NCBI RefSeq assembly: GCF_051251085.1
Contig: NZ_JBPCZH010000004.1
Coordinates: forward strand, 62,001 to 126,000
Origin: Cernens ardua
GTDB taxonomy: Bacteria; Pseudomonadota; Gammaproteobacteria; Pseudomonadales; Halomonadaceae
Reading direction: 5' to 3'
DNA length: 64,000 bases
In this document: in pieces, positions 26,767 through 37,292 of the stretch
How the letters are laid out: every line of letters begins with the position of its first letter
How positions within the stretch are numbered: position 1 is the stretch's first letter
Made by a program: the position numbers and the translations under genes
Notes under the pieces: model-generated
What the model was told of the DNA's origin: nothing
The model's database searches: none
Seen by the model: only the letters and a program-made list of their open reading frames with translations

Positions 26767-28344
26767 ATGGCCTCTCAAGAAAAAAATACCGATACCTCCC
26801 CTGAGCTTGAATACGCCGATAGCCTTTGGAAAATGGCTGACAAGTTGCGTGGTAGCGTTGAGCCCAGTGCATACAAATACATAGTGCTGGGTCTTATTTT
26901 CCTCAAGTATATTTCTGATGCCTTTGAAGGACGCCATGCCGAGCTGATGGTAGAAGGTGAATGGGCGGCCGAAGACAAGGATGAGTACCTGGCAGACAAT
27001 ATCTTTTGGGTCCCCAAGAAAGCCCGTTGGTCCCTCCTTAAGGATAATGCTCGGCAGCCGGAAATCGGTGAGCTGATCGATGATGCCATGCGTGCCATTG
27101 AGGCAGAAAACGAACCATTGAAAGGGGTTCTACCCAAGGATTATGCGCGTCCTACGTTGGACAAGCGCATGCTGGGTGACCTTGTAGATTTGGTCTCAGG
27201 TATCGCGCTGGGTGATAAGCAAAGCCAGGCTAGGGATGTGCTTGGGCGCGTTTATGAGTACTTCCTGAATCAGTTTGCCGGAAGTGAAGGCAAACGTGGT
27301 GGAGAATTCTATACCCCACGTTCTATTGTACGGTTACTAGTTGAGATGCTGGAGCCTTATGAAGGCCGTATCTACGATCCCTGCTGCGGCTCTTCTGGTA
27401 TGTTTGTGCAGAGTGAGCGTTTCATCAAGGAACATGGTGGGCGTATTGGTGATCTGGCTATCTATGGGCAGGAACGTGTCCACGCCACCTGGCAGCTCTC
27501 CAAGATGAACCTGGCGATCCGTGGCATTGATGGTGATATTGCCTGGAACAACGAAGGCAGCTTCCTAAAGGATGAATTTGCTACCCGTACAGATAGCCAT
27601 GGCGTACCGATCAAGGCAGATTTTATCCTGGCTAATCCTCCGTTCAACGTATCGGACTGGAGCGGCGAGCATTTACGCGATGATGTGCGCTGGAAGTTCG
27701 GGGTTCCTCCCGTAGGTAATGCCAACTTTGCCTGGTTGCAGCACATCTACTATCACTTGGCGCCCAAGGGCACTGCCGGTGTGGTATTGGCCAACGGCTC
27801 CATGAGCTCTAACTCAAGCGGTGAAGGCGAGATTCGCACGGCGATGATCGAAGGTGATGCCGTGGATTGTATGGTAGCCCTGCCCGGACAGTTATTCTTT
27901 TCTACCCAGATTCCTGCCTGCCTGTGGTTTATGGCAAAAGATAAGTCTGGTGGTGGCAAAAAGCAGCTACGTGATCGTCGTGGTGAAATCCTCTTCATCG
28001 ATGCCCGGAATATGGGGCGTATGATTGATCGTACCCGCCGTGAATTGTCTCCCGAAGATATCCAGAATATTGCAGCTACCTACCATGCATGGCGGGGTGA
28101 ATCCGAGGGCTATGAAGATGTCCTGGGTTTCTGCAAGTCCGCCTCACTGGAAGAAGTCCAGAAGCAGGGGTATGTACTAACACCCGGTCGTTATGTTGGT
28201 GCTGCTGCTGAAGAAGATGATGGCATTCCTTTCCCTGAGAAGATGGCGAAGTTGAGTGCTCAATGGTTTGAGCAGCAGGAAGAAGGTAGGAAGCTGGATG
28301 CAGCTATTCAGGCTAATTTGAGGGGGCTTGGGTATGGCCTTTGA
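26767..28344 (+). CDS. hsdM: Type I restriction-modification system, methyltransferase subunit
   Basis: HsdM is the N6-adenine methyltransferase subunit of a type I RM enzyme. The 525-residue protein has an N-terminal helical HsdM_N domain (about 10-150: YADSLWKMADKLRGSVEPSAYK), SAM motif I DPCCGSSGMF at 204-213 and the catalytic NPPF at 290-293. The ATG at 26767 is preceded by AAGGGA. It begins 83 bp after the last transposon-end repeat and overlaps hsdS by 11 nt. Its sequence resembles the chromosomal HsdM subfamily with long C-terminal tails. Confidence 0.95.
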   Translation: MASQEKNTDTSPELEYADSLWKMADKLRGSVEPSAYKYIVLGLIFLKYISDAFEGRHAELMVEGEWAAEDKDEYLADNIFWVPKKARWSLLKDNARQPEIGELIDDAMRAIEAENEPLKGVLPKDYARPTLDKRMLGDLVDLVSGIALGDKQSQARDVLGRVYEYFLNQFAGSEGKRGGEFYTPRSIVRLLVEMLEPYEGRIYDPCCGSSGMFVQSERFIKEHGGRIGDLAIYGQERVHATWQLSKMNLAIRGIDGDIAWNNEGSFLKDEFATRTDSHGVPIKADFILANPPFNVSDWSGEHLRDDVRWKFGVPPVGNANFAWLQHIYYHLAPKGTAGVVLANGSMSSNSSGEGEIRTAMIEGDAVDCMVALPGQLFFSTQIPACLWFMAKDKSGGGKKQLRDRRGEILFIDARNMGRMIDRTRRELSPEDIQNIAATYHAWRGESEGYEDVLGFCKSASLEEVQKQGYVLTPGRYVGAAAEEDDGIPFPEKMAKLSAQWFEQQEEGRKLDAAIQANLRGLGYGL

Positions 28345-29563
28345 TATCGAATGGAACGAGAAGTTGCTGGGAGAAGTATCCAGCAACCACGATGGTAAGA
28401 GGAAACCAGTTAAGCAATCAGATCGCAATCCAGGGCCCTACCCTTACTATGGTGCTTCGGGGATTGTGGATTATGTTGATGATTATCTTTTCGATGGGCT
28501 TCATTTGTTGATAGCAGAAGATGGCGAAAACCTTAGGACCAAACAAACTCCCATTGCCTTTCTTGCGAATGGGAAATGTTGGGTAAACAACCATGCCCAT
28601 ATCGTAACAGGTGGCGAGGAAGTCTCTACAAGGTATCTCCATTATTATTTTCAAACGGTCGATATACAGCCCTATATTACTGGAGCTGTTATGCCGAAGC
28701 TCAATCAAGCTAATCTGAACCTCATACCTGTAAAATACCCAGATGTTGCGTATCAAAAAAAAATTGAGCATTTGCTAGGCACCCTCGACGACAAAATCGA
28801 CCTCAACCGCCGCCAAAACGCAACTCTGGAAGCCATGGCTCAAGCTATCTTCAAGGACTGGTTCGTCGATTTCGGCCCTGTACGCGCCAAGATGGAAGGG
28901 CGTGAAGCTTACCTGCCTGAAGAAATCTGGCAACTCTTTCCTGATCGTCTGGATGAGGATGGTGGTAAGCCTGAGGGGTGGAAGCTAGAAACACTTGGAG
29001 ACAACTTTAACTTAACCATGGGACAGTCTCCAAAAGGTGATACCTACAACGATGATGGAGATGGTTTGCCTTTCTTTCAGGGCAGAACAGACTTTGGTTT
29101 TAGATATCCATCTAATCGCAAATATTGTACTGATCCTAAAAGGCTGGCATCAGCAGAAGATACCCTAGTTAGTGTTAGAGCCCCCGTAGGTGATATCAAC
29201 ATGGCGTCAGAAAAATGTTGTATTGGTCGAGGGGTCGCAGCAATTAGGCATAAAAGTGGCGCAAGAGGTTTTACCTACTATTCGCTTCGACAAATACAAA
29301 AGGAACTCCAATCATATGAAAGTGAAGGAACTGTATTTGGTTCTATAAACAAGAAGCAATTTTCTGCATTGTCCTTTTTAAAAGCTGATGGTGAACTGAT
29401 TGATGCTTTTGAAAGGCAAATAGCTTCACTAGACGACAAGGTTAGTTTGAATACTAAAGAAACTATAAACCTTAGCAATCTCCGAGACACCCTCCTTCCC
29501 AAACTTATCTCCGGCGAGCTACGCATTCCTGATGCTGAACAGGTAGTTGAGGAGTCCGTCTGA
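28334..29563 (+). CDS. hsdS: Type I restriction-modification system, specificity subunit
   Basis: HsdS sets the target sequence for the methylase and nuclease. From the ATG at 28334 it has 409 residues (a TTG two codons upstream is also possible). Two target-recognition domains (about 1-145 and 215-370) are each followed by a conserved helical repeat: LLGTLDDKIDLNRRQNATLEAMAQ (about 146-169) and IASLDDKVSLNTKETINLSNLRD (near the end). The segment between contains FKDWFVDFGPVRAKMEG, common in this subfamily. The two recognition domains differ, so a bipartite asymmetric target is expected. It overlaps hsdM by 11 nt and hsdR by 1 nt. Confidence 0.94.
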   Translation: MAFDIEWNEKLLGEVSSNHDGKRKPVKQSDRNPGPYPYYGASGIVDYVDDYLFDGLHLLIAEDGENLRTKQTPIAFLANGKCWVNNHAHIVTGGEEVSTRYLHYYFQTVDIQPYITGAVMPKLNQANLNLIPVKYPDVAYQKKIEHLLGTLDDKIDLNRRQNATLEAMAQAIFKDWFVDFGPVRAKMEGREAYLPEEIWQLFPDRLDEDGGKPEGWKLETLGDNFNLTMGQSPKGDTYNDDGDGLPFFQGRTDFGFRYPSNRKYCTDPKRLASAEDTLVSVRAPVGDINMASEKCCIGRGVAAIRHKSGARGFTYYSLRQIQKELQSYESEGTVFGSINKKQFSALSFLKADGELIDAFERQIASLDDKVSLNTKETINLSNLRDTLLPKLISGELRIPDAEQVVEESV

Positions 29564-32500
29564 TGGCGTTTATTTCGGAAGATGAGCTTGAACAAGGGCT
29601 AATTGCCCAGTTGGCAAGTTTGGGATTTCAAACCAGCAACGATGATGTCATTGGCCCTGATGGTAGTGCACCGGAAAGGACATCCTACAAGGAAGTAATT
29701 CTGCACGATCGGTTGGTGAATGCCATTGCGCGGATCAACCCTGATATGCCTGCATCAGCATGTCAGGATGCTGTACGTCAGTTGACAGGTACGCAATTCA
29801 ATCGATTGATTGAAGAGAACCATCGTATCCATATGCTACTGGCAGATGGTGTGACGGTTGAGTATGACAACGCTGACGGTGAACAGGTTGCAGGACGAGT
29901 CTATCTGGTCGATTTTAGTAATCCAGCCAATAATGATTGGTTGGCGGTACAACAGCTTACCGTGATAGCAGGACATTATAATCGCCGCCCTGATGTCGTT
30001 ATCTTCCTTAATGGATTACCGGTTGCGGTCATCGAACTGAAAGCACCCGGCGCTGAAAATGCCACGATTGAGGGCGCTTTCAACCAATTGCAGACGTATA
30101 AGGAACAGATCCCTTTGCTGTTCCATACTAATGCTTTGTTGGTGACATCAGATGGATTCAATGCTCGGGTTGGTTCTTTGTCTGCCGATATTGAACGCTT
30201 TATGCCTTGGCGAACGACTGATGGTCGAGAAGTTGAGCTCAAGGGTAGCTATGAGCAAAGTACCTTAATTGAAGGTCTCTTCGAACACGGAAGATTTCTT
30301 GATCTGCTGCGCCATTTTACGGTGTTTAATCAAACCGATAATGGCTTGGTCAAGATTATTGCAGGTTATCACCAGTTTCATGCTGTCAAAAAAGCGGTTA
30401 CGTCGACATTGCGTGCCAGTAATGCGTTGCCGGCCGAGCAATTGCTGGGGCGTGAGTCATTTGAGGTAAAGGATCAACGGCAGGGCGATCATCGAGCTGG
30501 TGTGATTTGGCATACCCAGGGATCGGGAAAAAGCCTTCTAATGGCGTTCTATGCAGGCATGATGGTAGTTGAGCCTGCCATGAAGAATCCGACATTGGTG
30601 ATTGTGACGGACCGTAATGACCTGGATGAACAGCTCTTCAGTACTTTCTCTCGTTGTCATGAGCTTATCCGACAGACCCCTGTGCAAGCAGAAGGGCGAG
30701 ATCATTTGCGGGAACTGCTCAATCGGGCCTCGGGCGGAATTGTCTTTACTACCCTGCAAAAGTTCTCACCGGAACAAGGTGAACAGGACTTTCCCAAGCT
30801 GACTGATCGCAGTAATGTCATTGTGATTGCCGATGAAGCGCACCGTAGTCAATACGGATTCAAGGCTCGTATGGATGGCAAGGATGGTGAGATTTCTTAC
30901 GGGTTTGCCAAGTATTTGCGGGATGGATTGCCCAATGCTTCCTTCATTGGCTTTACCGGAACCCCAATCGAATCGACAGATGTAAATACCCCCGCCGTGT
31001 TTGGTCATTACGTGGATGTCTATGACATTAGCCGTGCTGTCGAGGATGGCGCGACCGTCCCCATCTACTATGAGTCACGACTGGCTAGAATCAGCATCGA
31101 TGATGATGAGCGGCCTCGAATTGATAATGAAGTTGAGGAAGTGCTCGAAGGCGAAGACGAAAATTCGATTGAGCGTATTAAACAGAAATACAGCACGGTA
31201 GAAGCACTGGTGGGCAGTGAGAAACGACTGTCCATGGTGGCTAGCGATCTCGTCCAGCATTTTGAGGCTCGTCTGCAGGCACTTTCCGGCAAGGGCATGG
31301 TGGTATGCATGAGCCGCCGTATCTGCGTCGCCATGTACAATGAAATTATCCGGATCCACCCCGAATGGCACAGCGATGAAGATGACAAGGGGGTGGTGAA
31401 GGTCGTTATGACAGGGAGTGCATCGGATCCAGAGGAATATCGACCGCATGTTTCCAACAAAAAGCGCGCGGAAGACCTGGCTAAACGCGCTCGTAATCCC
31501 GATGACCCGCTGAATCTGGTGATTGTCCGAGATATGTGGCTGACCGGTTTCGATGCTCCCTGTATGCATACCATGTATATCGACAAGCCGATGAGAGGAC
31601 ATGGGTTAATGCAGGCGATTGCACGTGTTAACCGGGTGTTCCGCGACAAGCCGGCAGGTTTGGTGGTCGACTACATCGGGATTGCCCAGAACCTCAAGGC
31701 TGCCCTAAGCCAATACTCTGAATCCGATCAGGAGAAAACAGGGATCGATGAGGAACAGGCTATCGCAGTGATGCTGGAGAAGTATCAGATCGTCTGCGAT
31801 ATGTTCTATGGCTTTGATTACCGTTCTGCCCTACAGGGAAGCCCTCATGAGCGCATGCAGATGATGGCCGGTGCAATTGAATGGATTCTTCAGAAACAGC
31901 AGGAGTGGGCAGCGAAGGAAGAGTCGGAAGAAGGAAAAAAGAAGGCACAGCGTAAGTTTGCTGACTGTGTACTGGCACTCTCCAAGGCGTTTTCTTTGGC
32001 CTCAAGCTCGGATGACGCACGCAATATTCGTGATGAGGTAGGCTTCTTCCAGGCCATTAATGCGGCGTTGGCCAAGAGTGAGCGTAGTGCTACCAGCCAA
32101 GCCAAGGATCATGCTCTGGCAATCCAGCAGATTGTCAGTCGCTCGGTAGTTTCAACGGATATTGTAGATATCTTCAAGGAATCGGGCATTCAGACACCGG
32201 ATATTTCGATTCTGTCGGATGAGTTTCTTGCAGAAGTGGCCGGGATGGAGAAAAAGAACCTTGGTATTGAGGCGCTTCGCAAACTCCTGAACGATGATAT
32301 TCGCTCACAAAGTCGAACCAATGTGGTTCAGTCGAAAGCATTCAGCGAGCGCCTGGAAAATTCCATTGCCCGCTACCATGCCAATGCACTGACCTCGGCA
32401 GAAGTCTTGCAGGAACTGATTGATCTTGCCAAACAGATCAGGCAATCACTCAGCCGCGGTGAGGAAAAAGGCCTGTCACAGGAAGAAATCGCTTTCTATG

Positions 32501-32757
32501 ATGCCCTGGCCGAAAATGAATCAGCCATTGATATTATGGGTGACGACCAATTGAAGGTGATTGCTCACGAGCTGCTGAAGAGTCTTCGTCAGAACGTCAC
32601 GGTCGATTGGGCTCAGCGGCAAAATGCCCGGGCACGTATCCGAGTATTGGTGAAACGCATTTTACGCAAGTATGGTTATCCACCCGATTTGCAGGATGAT
32701 GCGGTACAGACTGTGTTGAAGCAGGCAGAAGCTTTGTCCGCCAGCCTTTCTGGATAA
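29563..32757 (+). CDS. hsdR: Type I restriction-modification system, endonuclease/translocase subunit
   Basis: HsdR translocates and cuts unmodified DNA. The 1064-residue protein has an N-terminal PD-(D/E)xK nuclease with D144 (RRPDVVIFLNG) and E158-L-K160, then an SF2 motor with Walker A G-S-G-K-S at 320-324 in HTQGSGKSLLMAFYAG and DEAH at 424-427. Motifs TGTPI and the C-terminal GHGLMQAIARVNRVF follow. The start shares one base with the hsdS stop (TGATG). tnsA follows only 18 nt after its stop, with GGGGAG in the gap, so the RM genes and transposase genes appear to share a transcript. Confidence 0.96.
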   Translation: MAFISEDELEQGLIAQLASLGFQTSNDDVIGPDGSAPERTSYKEVILHDRLVNAIARINPDMPASACQDAVRQLTGTQFNRLIEENHRIHMLLADGVTVEYDNADGEQVAGRVYLVDFSNPANNDWLAVQQLTVIAGHYNRRPDVVIFLNGLPVAVIELKAPGAENATIEGAFNQLQTYKEQIPLLFHTNALLVTSDGFNARVGSLSADIERFMPWRTTDGREVELKGSYEQSTLIEGLFEHGRFLDLLRHFTVFNQTDNGLVKIIAGYHQFHAVKKAVTSTLRASNALPAEQLLGRESFEVKDQRQGDHRAGVIWHTQGSGKSLLMAFYAGMMVVEPAMKNPTLVIVTDRNDLDEQLFSTFSRCHELIRQTPVQAEGRDHLRELLNRASGGIVFTTLQKFSPEQGEQDFPKLTDRSNVIVIADEAHRSQYGFKARMDGKDGEISYGFAKYLRDGLPNASFIGFTGTPIESTDVNTPAVFGHYVDVYDISRAVEDGATVPIYYESRLARISIDDDERPRIDNEVEEVLEGEDENSIERIKQKYSTVEALVGSEKRLSMVASDLVQHFEARLQALSGKGMVVCMSRRICVAMYNEIIRIHPEWHSDEDDKGVVKVVMTGSASDPEEYRPHVSNKKRAEDLAKRARNPDDPLNLVIVRDMWLTGFDAPCMHTMYIDKPMRGHGLMQAIARVNRVFRDKPAGLVVDYIGIAQNLKAALSQYSESDQEKTGIDEEQAIAVMLEKYQIVCDMFYGFDYRSALQGSPHERMQMMAGAIEWILQKQQEWAAKEESEEGKKKAQRKFADCVLALSKAFSLASSSDDARNIRDEVGFFQAINAALAKSERSATSQAKDHALAIQQIVSRSVVSTDIVDIFKESGIQTPDISILSDEFLAEVAGMEKKNLGIEALRKLLNDDIRSQSRTNVVQSKAFSERLENSIARYHANALTSAEVLQELIDLAKQIRQSLSRGEEKGLSQEEIAFYDALAENESAIDIMGDDQLKVIAHELLKSLRQNVTVDWAQRQNARARIRVLVKRILRKYGYPPDLQDDAVQTVLKQAEALSASLSG

Positions 32758-32775
32758 ACTCTGGGGAGTTGATGG

Positions 32776-33603
32776 ATGTCGAAAACCTTCAAGGGCCTAA
32801 CGCAAAAGCAGATCGATCAGCGAATAGCAGATGGACGAGGCGAAGGTCATGGTCAAGAGTATAAACCTTTCATCTATACGCGTGATGTTTCATCTTTTGG
32901 CCGTTCTCATCGGTTGCCAGGGTTGAAAACCAACCGTCTCCATCACCTGCTTTCAGATCTCGAACTGGCCGTCTTCTTTATTCTTGATTGGTCATTGCCT
33001 GTAGTGGATATACGCGAACAGTTTCCCATGCGTGTTGAAGACACTACCCGCATTTGTGACGAGTATGGATTACCTCAAGCGAGGTTCAAGGGGACTGCTC
33101 AGGTTTTGAGTACGGATTTTCTGGTTGATTTAGAAGAGGGGATAACTCCGTCTCAGGTCGCCATTCAGGCGAAATACAGCGCTGATTTAGAAAAGTCTTC
33201 GGTCATTGAGAGGCTCGAAATAGAGCGCCGGTATTGGGAATCAAAAGGCATCCTCTGGAAACTGGTCACAGAGAGAGAGTTTTCCAAAACGGTCTTCAGC
33301 AATATTCAATGGCTTTATCCTGGTCAGGTAGATAGCGGCATCTCAAATGAAGAGCTAACGCATTATGAGGCGTTATTTCTTCATGAATTGGAGCGATCTG
33401 CCGATAAACCATTGCGAGCAATAGCTCAAAAATTGGATGTTGCTTATAGGTTGGATACTGGAGTTGCTCTCTACTGGCTTCGTCGTTTGTTGGCGAATCG
33501 TCGCTTCTCTTTTGATATTCGTATTCCTGTAGAAGAGCTTACGGCCCAGGATCTCGCTCATCAGGGCACGCAATTCGAGGAGGTATTACATGCTTCCAGT
33601 TAA
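32776..33603 (+). CDS. tnsA: Tn7-like transposase endonuclease subunit TnsA
   Basis: TnsA nicks the 5' ends of the transposon during cut-and-paste movement. The protein is 275 residues (Tn7 TnsA 273). The type II restriction-like active site is E63, D114 and Q131-A-K133; Tn7 has E63, D114, Q130 and K132. The C-terminal part (about 185-275) is the winged-helix/TnsC-interacting domain. It follows hsdR after 18 nt with GGGGAG as ribosome site and overlaps tnsB by 14 nt. Confidence 0.96.
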   Translation: MSKTFKGLTQKQIDQRIADGRGEGHGQEYKPFIYTRDVSSFGRSHRLPGLKTNRLHHLLSDLELAVFFILDWSLPVVDIREQFPMRVEDTTRICDEYGLPQARFKGTAQVLSTDFLVDLEEGITPSQVAIQAKYSADLEKSSVIERLEIERRYWESKGILWKLVTEREFSKTVFSNIQWLYPGQVDSGISNEELTHYEALFLHELERSADKPLRAIAQKLDVAYRLDTGVALYWLRRLLANRRFSFDIRIPVEELTAQDLAHQGTQFEEVLHASS

Positions 33604-35680
33604 TCAGGTCCTTTTCGATGGTCAGCTAAGGCGGCGCATTCTTTGGAGTGGTACTGATAAAACGGTCTGGATCGATATAGATGCTAAATCAGCCATGCCT
33701 GAGATAGTCTCGACGGATAATTTGGAAGAGCTGCTGTTTGATCGAGTGGCTGAGCCTATTGATGATCCCTTTTTGGAAAATACGCTGCGAGAAGTGGAAG
33801 AAGGCTCCGTTGATCAAATAAAACGGGATCAAGCTTGGGCTATGCTGCAACCCATCGTGGAGGATCCTGGATTATTTGAACGGACTTCTCGGGGAACCAT
33901 AGTCAATGCAGTTGGACAAAAGCACTCTGTCACTAAGCAAACGGTCTATCGCTTGTTGAGACGTTACTGGCAACGTGGGATGAAACCGAATGCCTTGCTT
34001 CCGTCCTATATTAATTCCGGTGCGAGGGGAGTTAAACGTAAAGCGGGGGAAACAAAACGAGGCCGCCCCAGAAGCATCAGATCTGGCAGCGGAACTAACA
34101 TTACGCCCGAAATTGAAAAAATATTCCAGTTTGCTATTAATGACAAGCTATTCAAAGAGAATCCTCCCCCTGTTTCTCACGTTTATGCAGATGTGTTAAA
34201 CGTGCTTTCAGTGAAGTATCCACATCTTTCCATCCAGGAACAGCCAACCATTGAGCAATTCAGGTATTTTTATCAGCAGAGATTTCATTTCACTGAGACG
34301 CTACCTCGCCAGAAATCCTTCGTTGACTTTGCCAAGGATTTTCGCCCTTTGAAGGGGAGCTCTACTGCAGAGGCTTTGGGGCCAGGGCATCGTTACCAAT
34401 TTGATGCCACCATTGCGGATATCTACCTAGTGTCTGAACAGGATACCAGTCTGGTTGTAGGTAGGCCGGTTGTTTATATGGCCATTGATTCCTTTAGCCG
34501 TATGATTGCGGGTATATACGTTGGATTTGAAGGACCTTCATGGGTGAGCGCCATGATGGCTCTTGCCAATACGATTACCGACAAGGTGGCGTTCTGTAAG
34601 CAGTATGATATCGATATAGATGCTGCTGACTGGCCAGTCGTTGGATTGCCTGAGGTGATATTGGCCGATAAGGGAGAATTGAATGGTACAAAGGTTGAAA
34701 CGTTTTCCGAAGCTTTTGGTGTGCGCATAGAAAATGCGCCTGCCCGACGCGGAGATGCCAAGGGTATTGTGGAGCGTGTATTCGGTACCGAACAACAGGC
34801 GTTCAAGCCATATGCAAATGGTGTGGTGGAAGGTATTACCAGTCGTAAGCGCGGTGGTAGAGATACACGGCTTGAAGCCAACCTCACACTAAGCAGGTTT
34901 ACCCGACAGATTATCGCCTGTGTATTGCATCACAACAATTACAATACCATGGTGAAATATGACCGGCCGCGACATATGCCTGCCAATTTGCCAGCGATTC
35001 CTTTGGAAATCTGGAACTGGGGGTTATCCGCATTGACTGGCAAATTAAGAACAGCCAGTGAGGATCTCGTCCGTATTAATTTACTTCCCCACGACAAAGC
35101 GACAGTTTCTGACCAGGGAATTCGTTTATTCGGTTGCTATTACACATGCGTAAAAGCGATTGAAGAAGGATGGTTTCATCGTAAGCAGAGAAACAATCGT
35201 CCTGGTAAAGTCACAGTGGCTTATGATCCTCGTAGTGCCGATCACATCTATCTTCGCCCTTCCCACAGCCTTAAAGAGTACTGGGTATGTGAGTTATCGG
35301 ATCATAGCAGACGCTTTCGAGGCATGACCTTTTGGGATGTCGCTCTACTGTCAAAGAAAGAACGTCAGAGTGATGGCGATGCATCAATGAGCAGCCATAA
35401 GCAGAAAGGTAAATTGATTCAGCAGCTCCAGGAGATTAATGATCAGGCCAAGCAGGATGGTGTTCTGAAAAATGGCATCAGCAAGAAGGATTTGGGTGTT
35501 CAGGTACGTGAGAATAAGCAGCGTGAAAAACGTGACGAACGTCAAAGAACGGCATTCCGTCCAAACAAATCAACGCCTATGAGCAAACCCGCTGATGTAG
35601 TACCTATCAAGGGTGGTGATGAAAAGGACTATTCCTTTCCGGATTATTCGGAGTTGACCTTTGGGGATGAGGATGACTGA
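33590..35680 (+). CDS. tnsB: Tn7-like transposase TnsB (DDE recombinase)
   Basis: TnsB binds the transposon ends, cuts the 3' strands and joins them to target DNA. The 696-residue protein (Tn7 702) has N-terminal DNA-binding helices, an RNase-H-fold catalytic core with D272 (RYQFDATIAD), D360 (VILADKGELNG) and E395 (AKGIVERVFG), only one residue off the Tn7 numbers 273/361/396, and a basic C-terminal tail that contacts TnsC. The start overlaps tnsA. The gene is probably self-regulating through the end repeats. Confidence 0.97.
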   Translation: MLPVNQVLFDGQLRRRILWSGTDKTVWIDIDAKSAMPEIVSTDNLEELLFDRVAEPIDDPFLENTLREVEEGSVDQIKRDQAWAMLQPIVEDPGLFERTSRGTIVNAVGQKHSVTKQTVYRLLRRYWQRGMKPNALLPSYINSGARGVKRKAGETKRGRPRSIRSGSGTNITPEIEKIFQFAINDKLFKENPPPVSHVYADVLNVLSVKYPHLSIQEQPTIEQFRYFYQQRFHFTETLPRQKSFVDFAKDFRPLKGSSTAEALGPGHRYQFDATIADIYLVSEQDTSLVVGRPVVYMAIDSFSRMIAGIYVGFEGPSWVSAMMALANTITDKVAFCKQYDIDIDAADWPVVGLPEVILADKGELNGTKVETFSEAFGVRIENAPARRGDAKGIVERVFGTEQQAFKPYANGVVEGITSRKRGGRDTRLEANLTLSRFTRQIIACVLHHNNYNTMVKYDRPRHMPANLPAIPLEIWNWGLSALTGKLRTASEDLVRINLLPHDKATVSDQGIRLFGCYYTCVKAIEEGWFHRKQRNNRPGKVTVAYDPRSADHIYLRPSHSLKEYWVCELSDHSRRFRGMTFWDVALLSKKERQSDGDASMSSHKQKGKLIQQLQEINDQAKQDGVLKNGISKKDLGVQVRENKQREKRDERQRTAFRPNKSTPMSKPADVVPIKGGDEKDYSFPDYSELTFGDEDD

Positions 35681-37292
35681 TATATCCAGAAACGGGCCTA
35701 TACCAACAGCTATCTATCATGATCAACAACTGGTTGAGTACCAGGAAAACCCTCTCATTCGTGCTTTGCCCCCAGTACCCGAAATAAAGCAGGTTGTTAA
35801 AGAGCTTCGATTACTACCGGACTATGATCCCGCGGAGTCTTGTTTCCCGGGTCATTTACGAGTGCATGCTCTTTGTCGACTGCTTCATCATTTTTTCCAG
35901 CCCATGAATCATCATCTGGCATTGGAACAAAAAATATCCCTGATGATTCGCCAGGGATATATTGGCCGGAATCCTGAAAACGGGGCGTTCTATCAGCATT
36001 TGCAGAATGGCTTTAGGCGAGTAGAAGAAGAGAACCTGGATGCAGCGGTATACCAGTCAACCGTCTCTACGGCATTATGCATTTCACTGTTTGGTTGCTC
36101 TGGCTCCGGTAAATCACGAACACTAGAGCGTATTCTGGGAATGTACCCGCAATGCATGCATCACCCAGATTACAATATCACCCAATTGGTATATCTGAAG
36201 CTTGATTGCCCTATTGATGGTGATCTGGATGAGCTGTGTCTTGGTTTTTTCAATGCGGTAGACAAAGTTCTGGGCACTCAATATAGCCGAAGTCATGGCC
36301 GTAAGAAATTGGGAACCAAGCGTCTATTGGCCTCAATGTGCCAAATAGCCAATCTGCACGCGCTTGGCGTTTTGATCATCGACGAAGTCCAAAACCTGAA
36401 TGAAGCTAGATCTGGTGGCGCAGAGAAAATGCACAATTTTTTTGTTTCTCTCGTCAATACGATTGGAGTTCCAGTTATTCAGGTGGGCACTCATAGAGCA
36501 CGCAAGTTTTTCCAGCGAACCTTCCGTGCAGCTCGACGTATTACCGGCATCAGTAGCTTTGAGTGGGATAGACTCCCGAATGATCGGCAATGGCATCAAA
36601 TGTTGGAACGACTATGGAAGTATCAGTGGCTGCAGCAGGCTGGACCATTGGATGATGAGCTGGTTGAGGTTATGTATGACTTGACTCAAGGTGTCATGGA
36701 CATAGTGATCAAGTTATTTGTCTTGGCTCAGATGCGAGCGATAGTAACCGGGGCGGAAACGTTGAATTCAGCGCTGTTAAAGAAAGTTTTTGCAGATGAT
36801 TTCAAACCGGTTCATCCAATGTTGGCGGCACTTCGAAGTGGAAGAACAGAACTCATTGCCAAGTATGATGATCTGCTTATGCCAGATATCGAGAATAAGA
36901 TGCTTGCTTTGGGAAGATCAGTAGATGATATAGATATCCCGCTCATTCCAACTCCTGTAGAGGGTGATAAAGCAAAGAAATTGGCGATGTTGTTGCAGAG
37001 CATGGGGACACCAGCAGATGTCGCTATCCCCATGGCTGATGACCTGGTAGCACGAAATCCCGATGCCCCGATGAATCTCTTGATGCACAAAGCCACAGCT
37101 AATTATGTGCAGGATAAACCTGTTACGTCCAAGTCCAAAGTCCCTTCTAGAATAAAACAATCGGAATGGGCGCAAATGGATACGAATGATTTGCGACGAA
37201 TTTATGTGGAGGGGCCACCAGATGCTATCCATGATCGCTGCCAGCAGTCAGGCCTTATCATGGATCTGGATGAGTTGCTTGGAGTGGCCTGA
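35673..37292 (+). CDS. tnsC: Tn7-like transposition regulator TnsC (AAA+ ATPase)
   Basis: TnsC is the AAA+ matchmaker that links target selectors TnsD/TnsE to TnsAB. I choose the ATG at 35673, overlapping tnsB by 8 nt with GGGGA upstream, for 539 residues (Tn7 555); ATG 35667 or TTG 35661 are possible. Walker A is G141-C-S-G-S-G-K-S148 and Walker B LLIIDE-type (GVLIIDEVQN) ends at D237-E238. The C-terminal quarter is the TnsA/TnsD contact region in Tn7. Its stop shares one base with the tnsD start. Confidence 0.96.
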   Translation: MTDISRNGPIPTAIYHDQQLVEYQENPLIRALPPVPEIKQVVKELRLLPDYDPAESCFPGHLRVHALCRLLHHFFQPMNHHLALEQKISLMIRQGYIGRNPENGAFYQHLQNGFRRVEEENLDAAVYQSTVSTALCISLFGCSGSGKSRTLERILGMYPQCMHHPDYNITQLVYLKLDCPIDGDLDELCLGFFNAVDKVLGTQYSRSHGRKKLGTKRLLASMCQIANLHALGVLIIDEVQNLNEARSGGAEKMHNFFVSLVNTIGVPVIQVGTHRARKFFQRTFRAARRITGISSFEWDRLPNDRQWHQMLERLWKYQWLQQAGPLDDELVEVMYDLTQGVMDIVIKLFVLAQMRAIVTGAETLNSALLKKVFADDFKPVHPMLAALRSGRTELIAKYDDLLMPDIENKMLALGRSVDDIDIPLIPTPVEGDKAKKLAMLLQSMGTPADVAIPMADDLVARNPDAPMNLLMHKATANYVQDKPVTSKSKVPSRIKQSEWAQMDTNDLRRIYVEGPPDAIHDRCQQSGLIMDLDELLGVA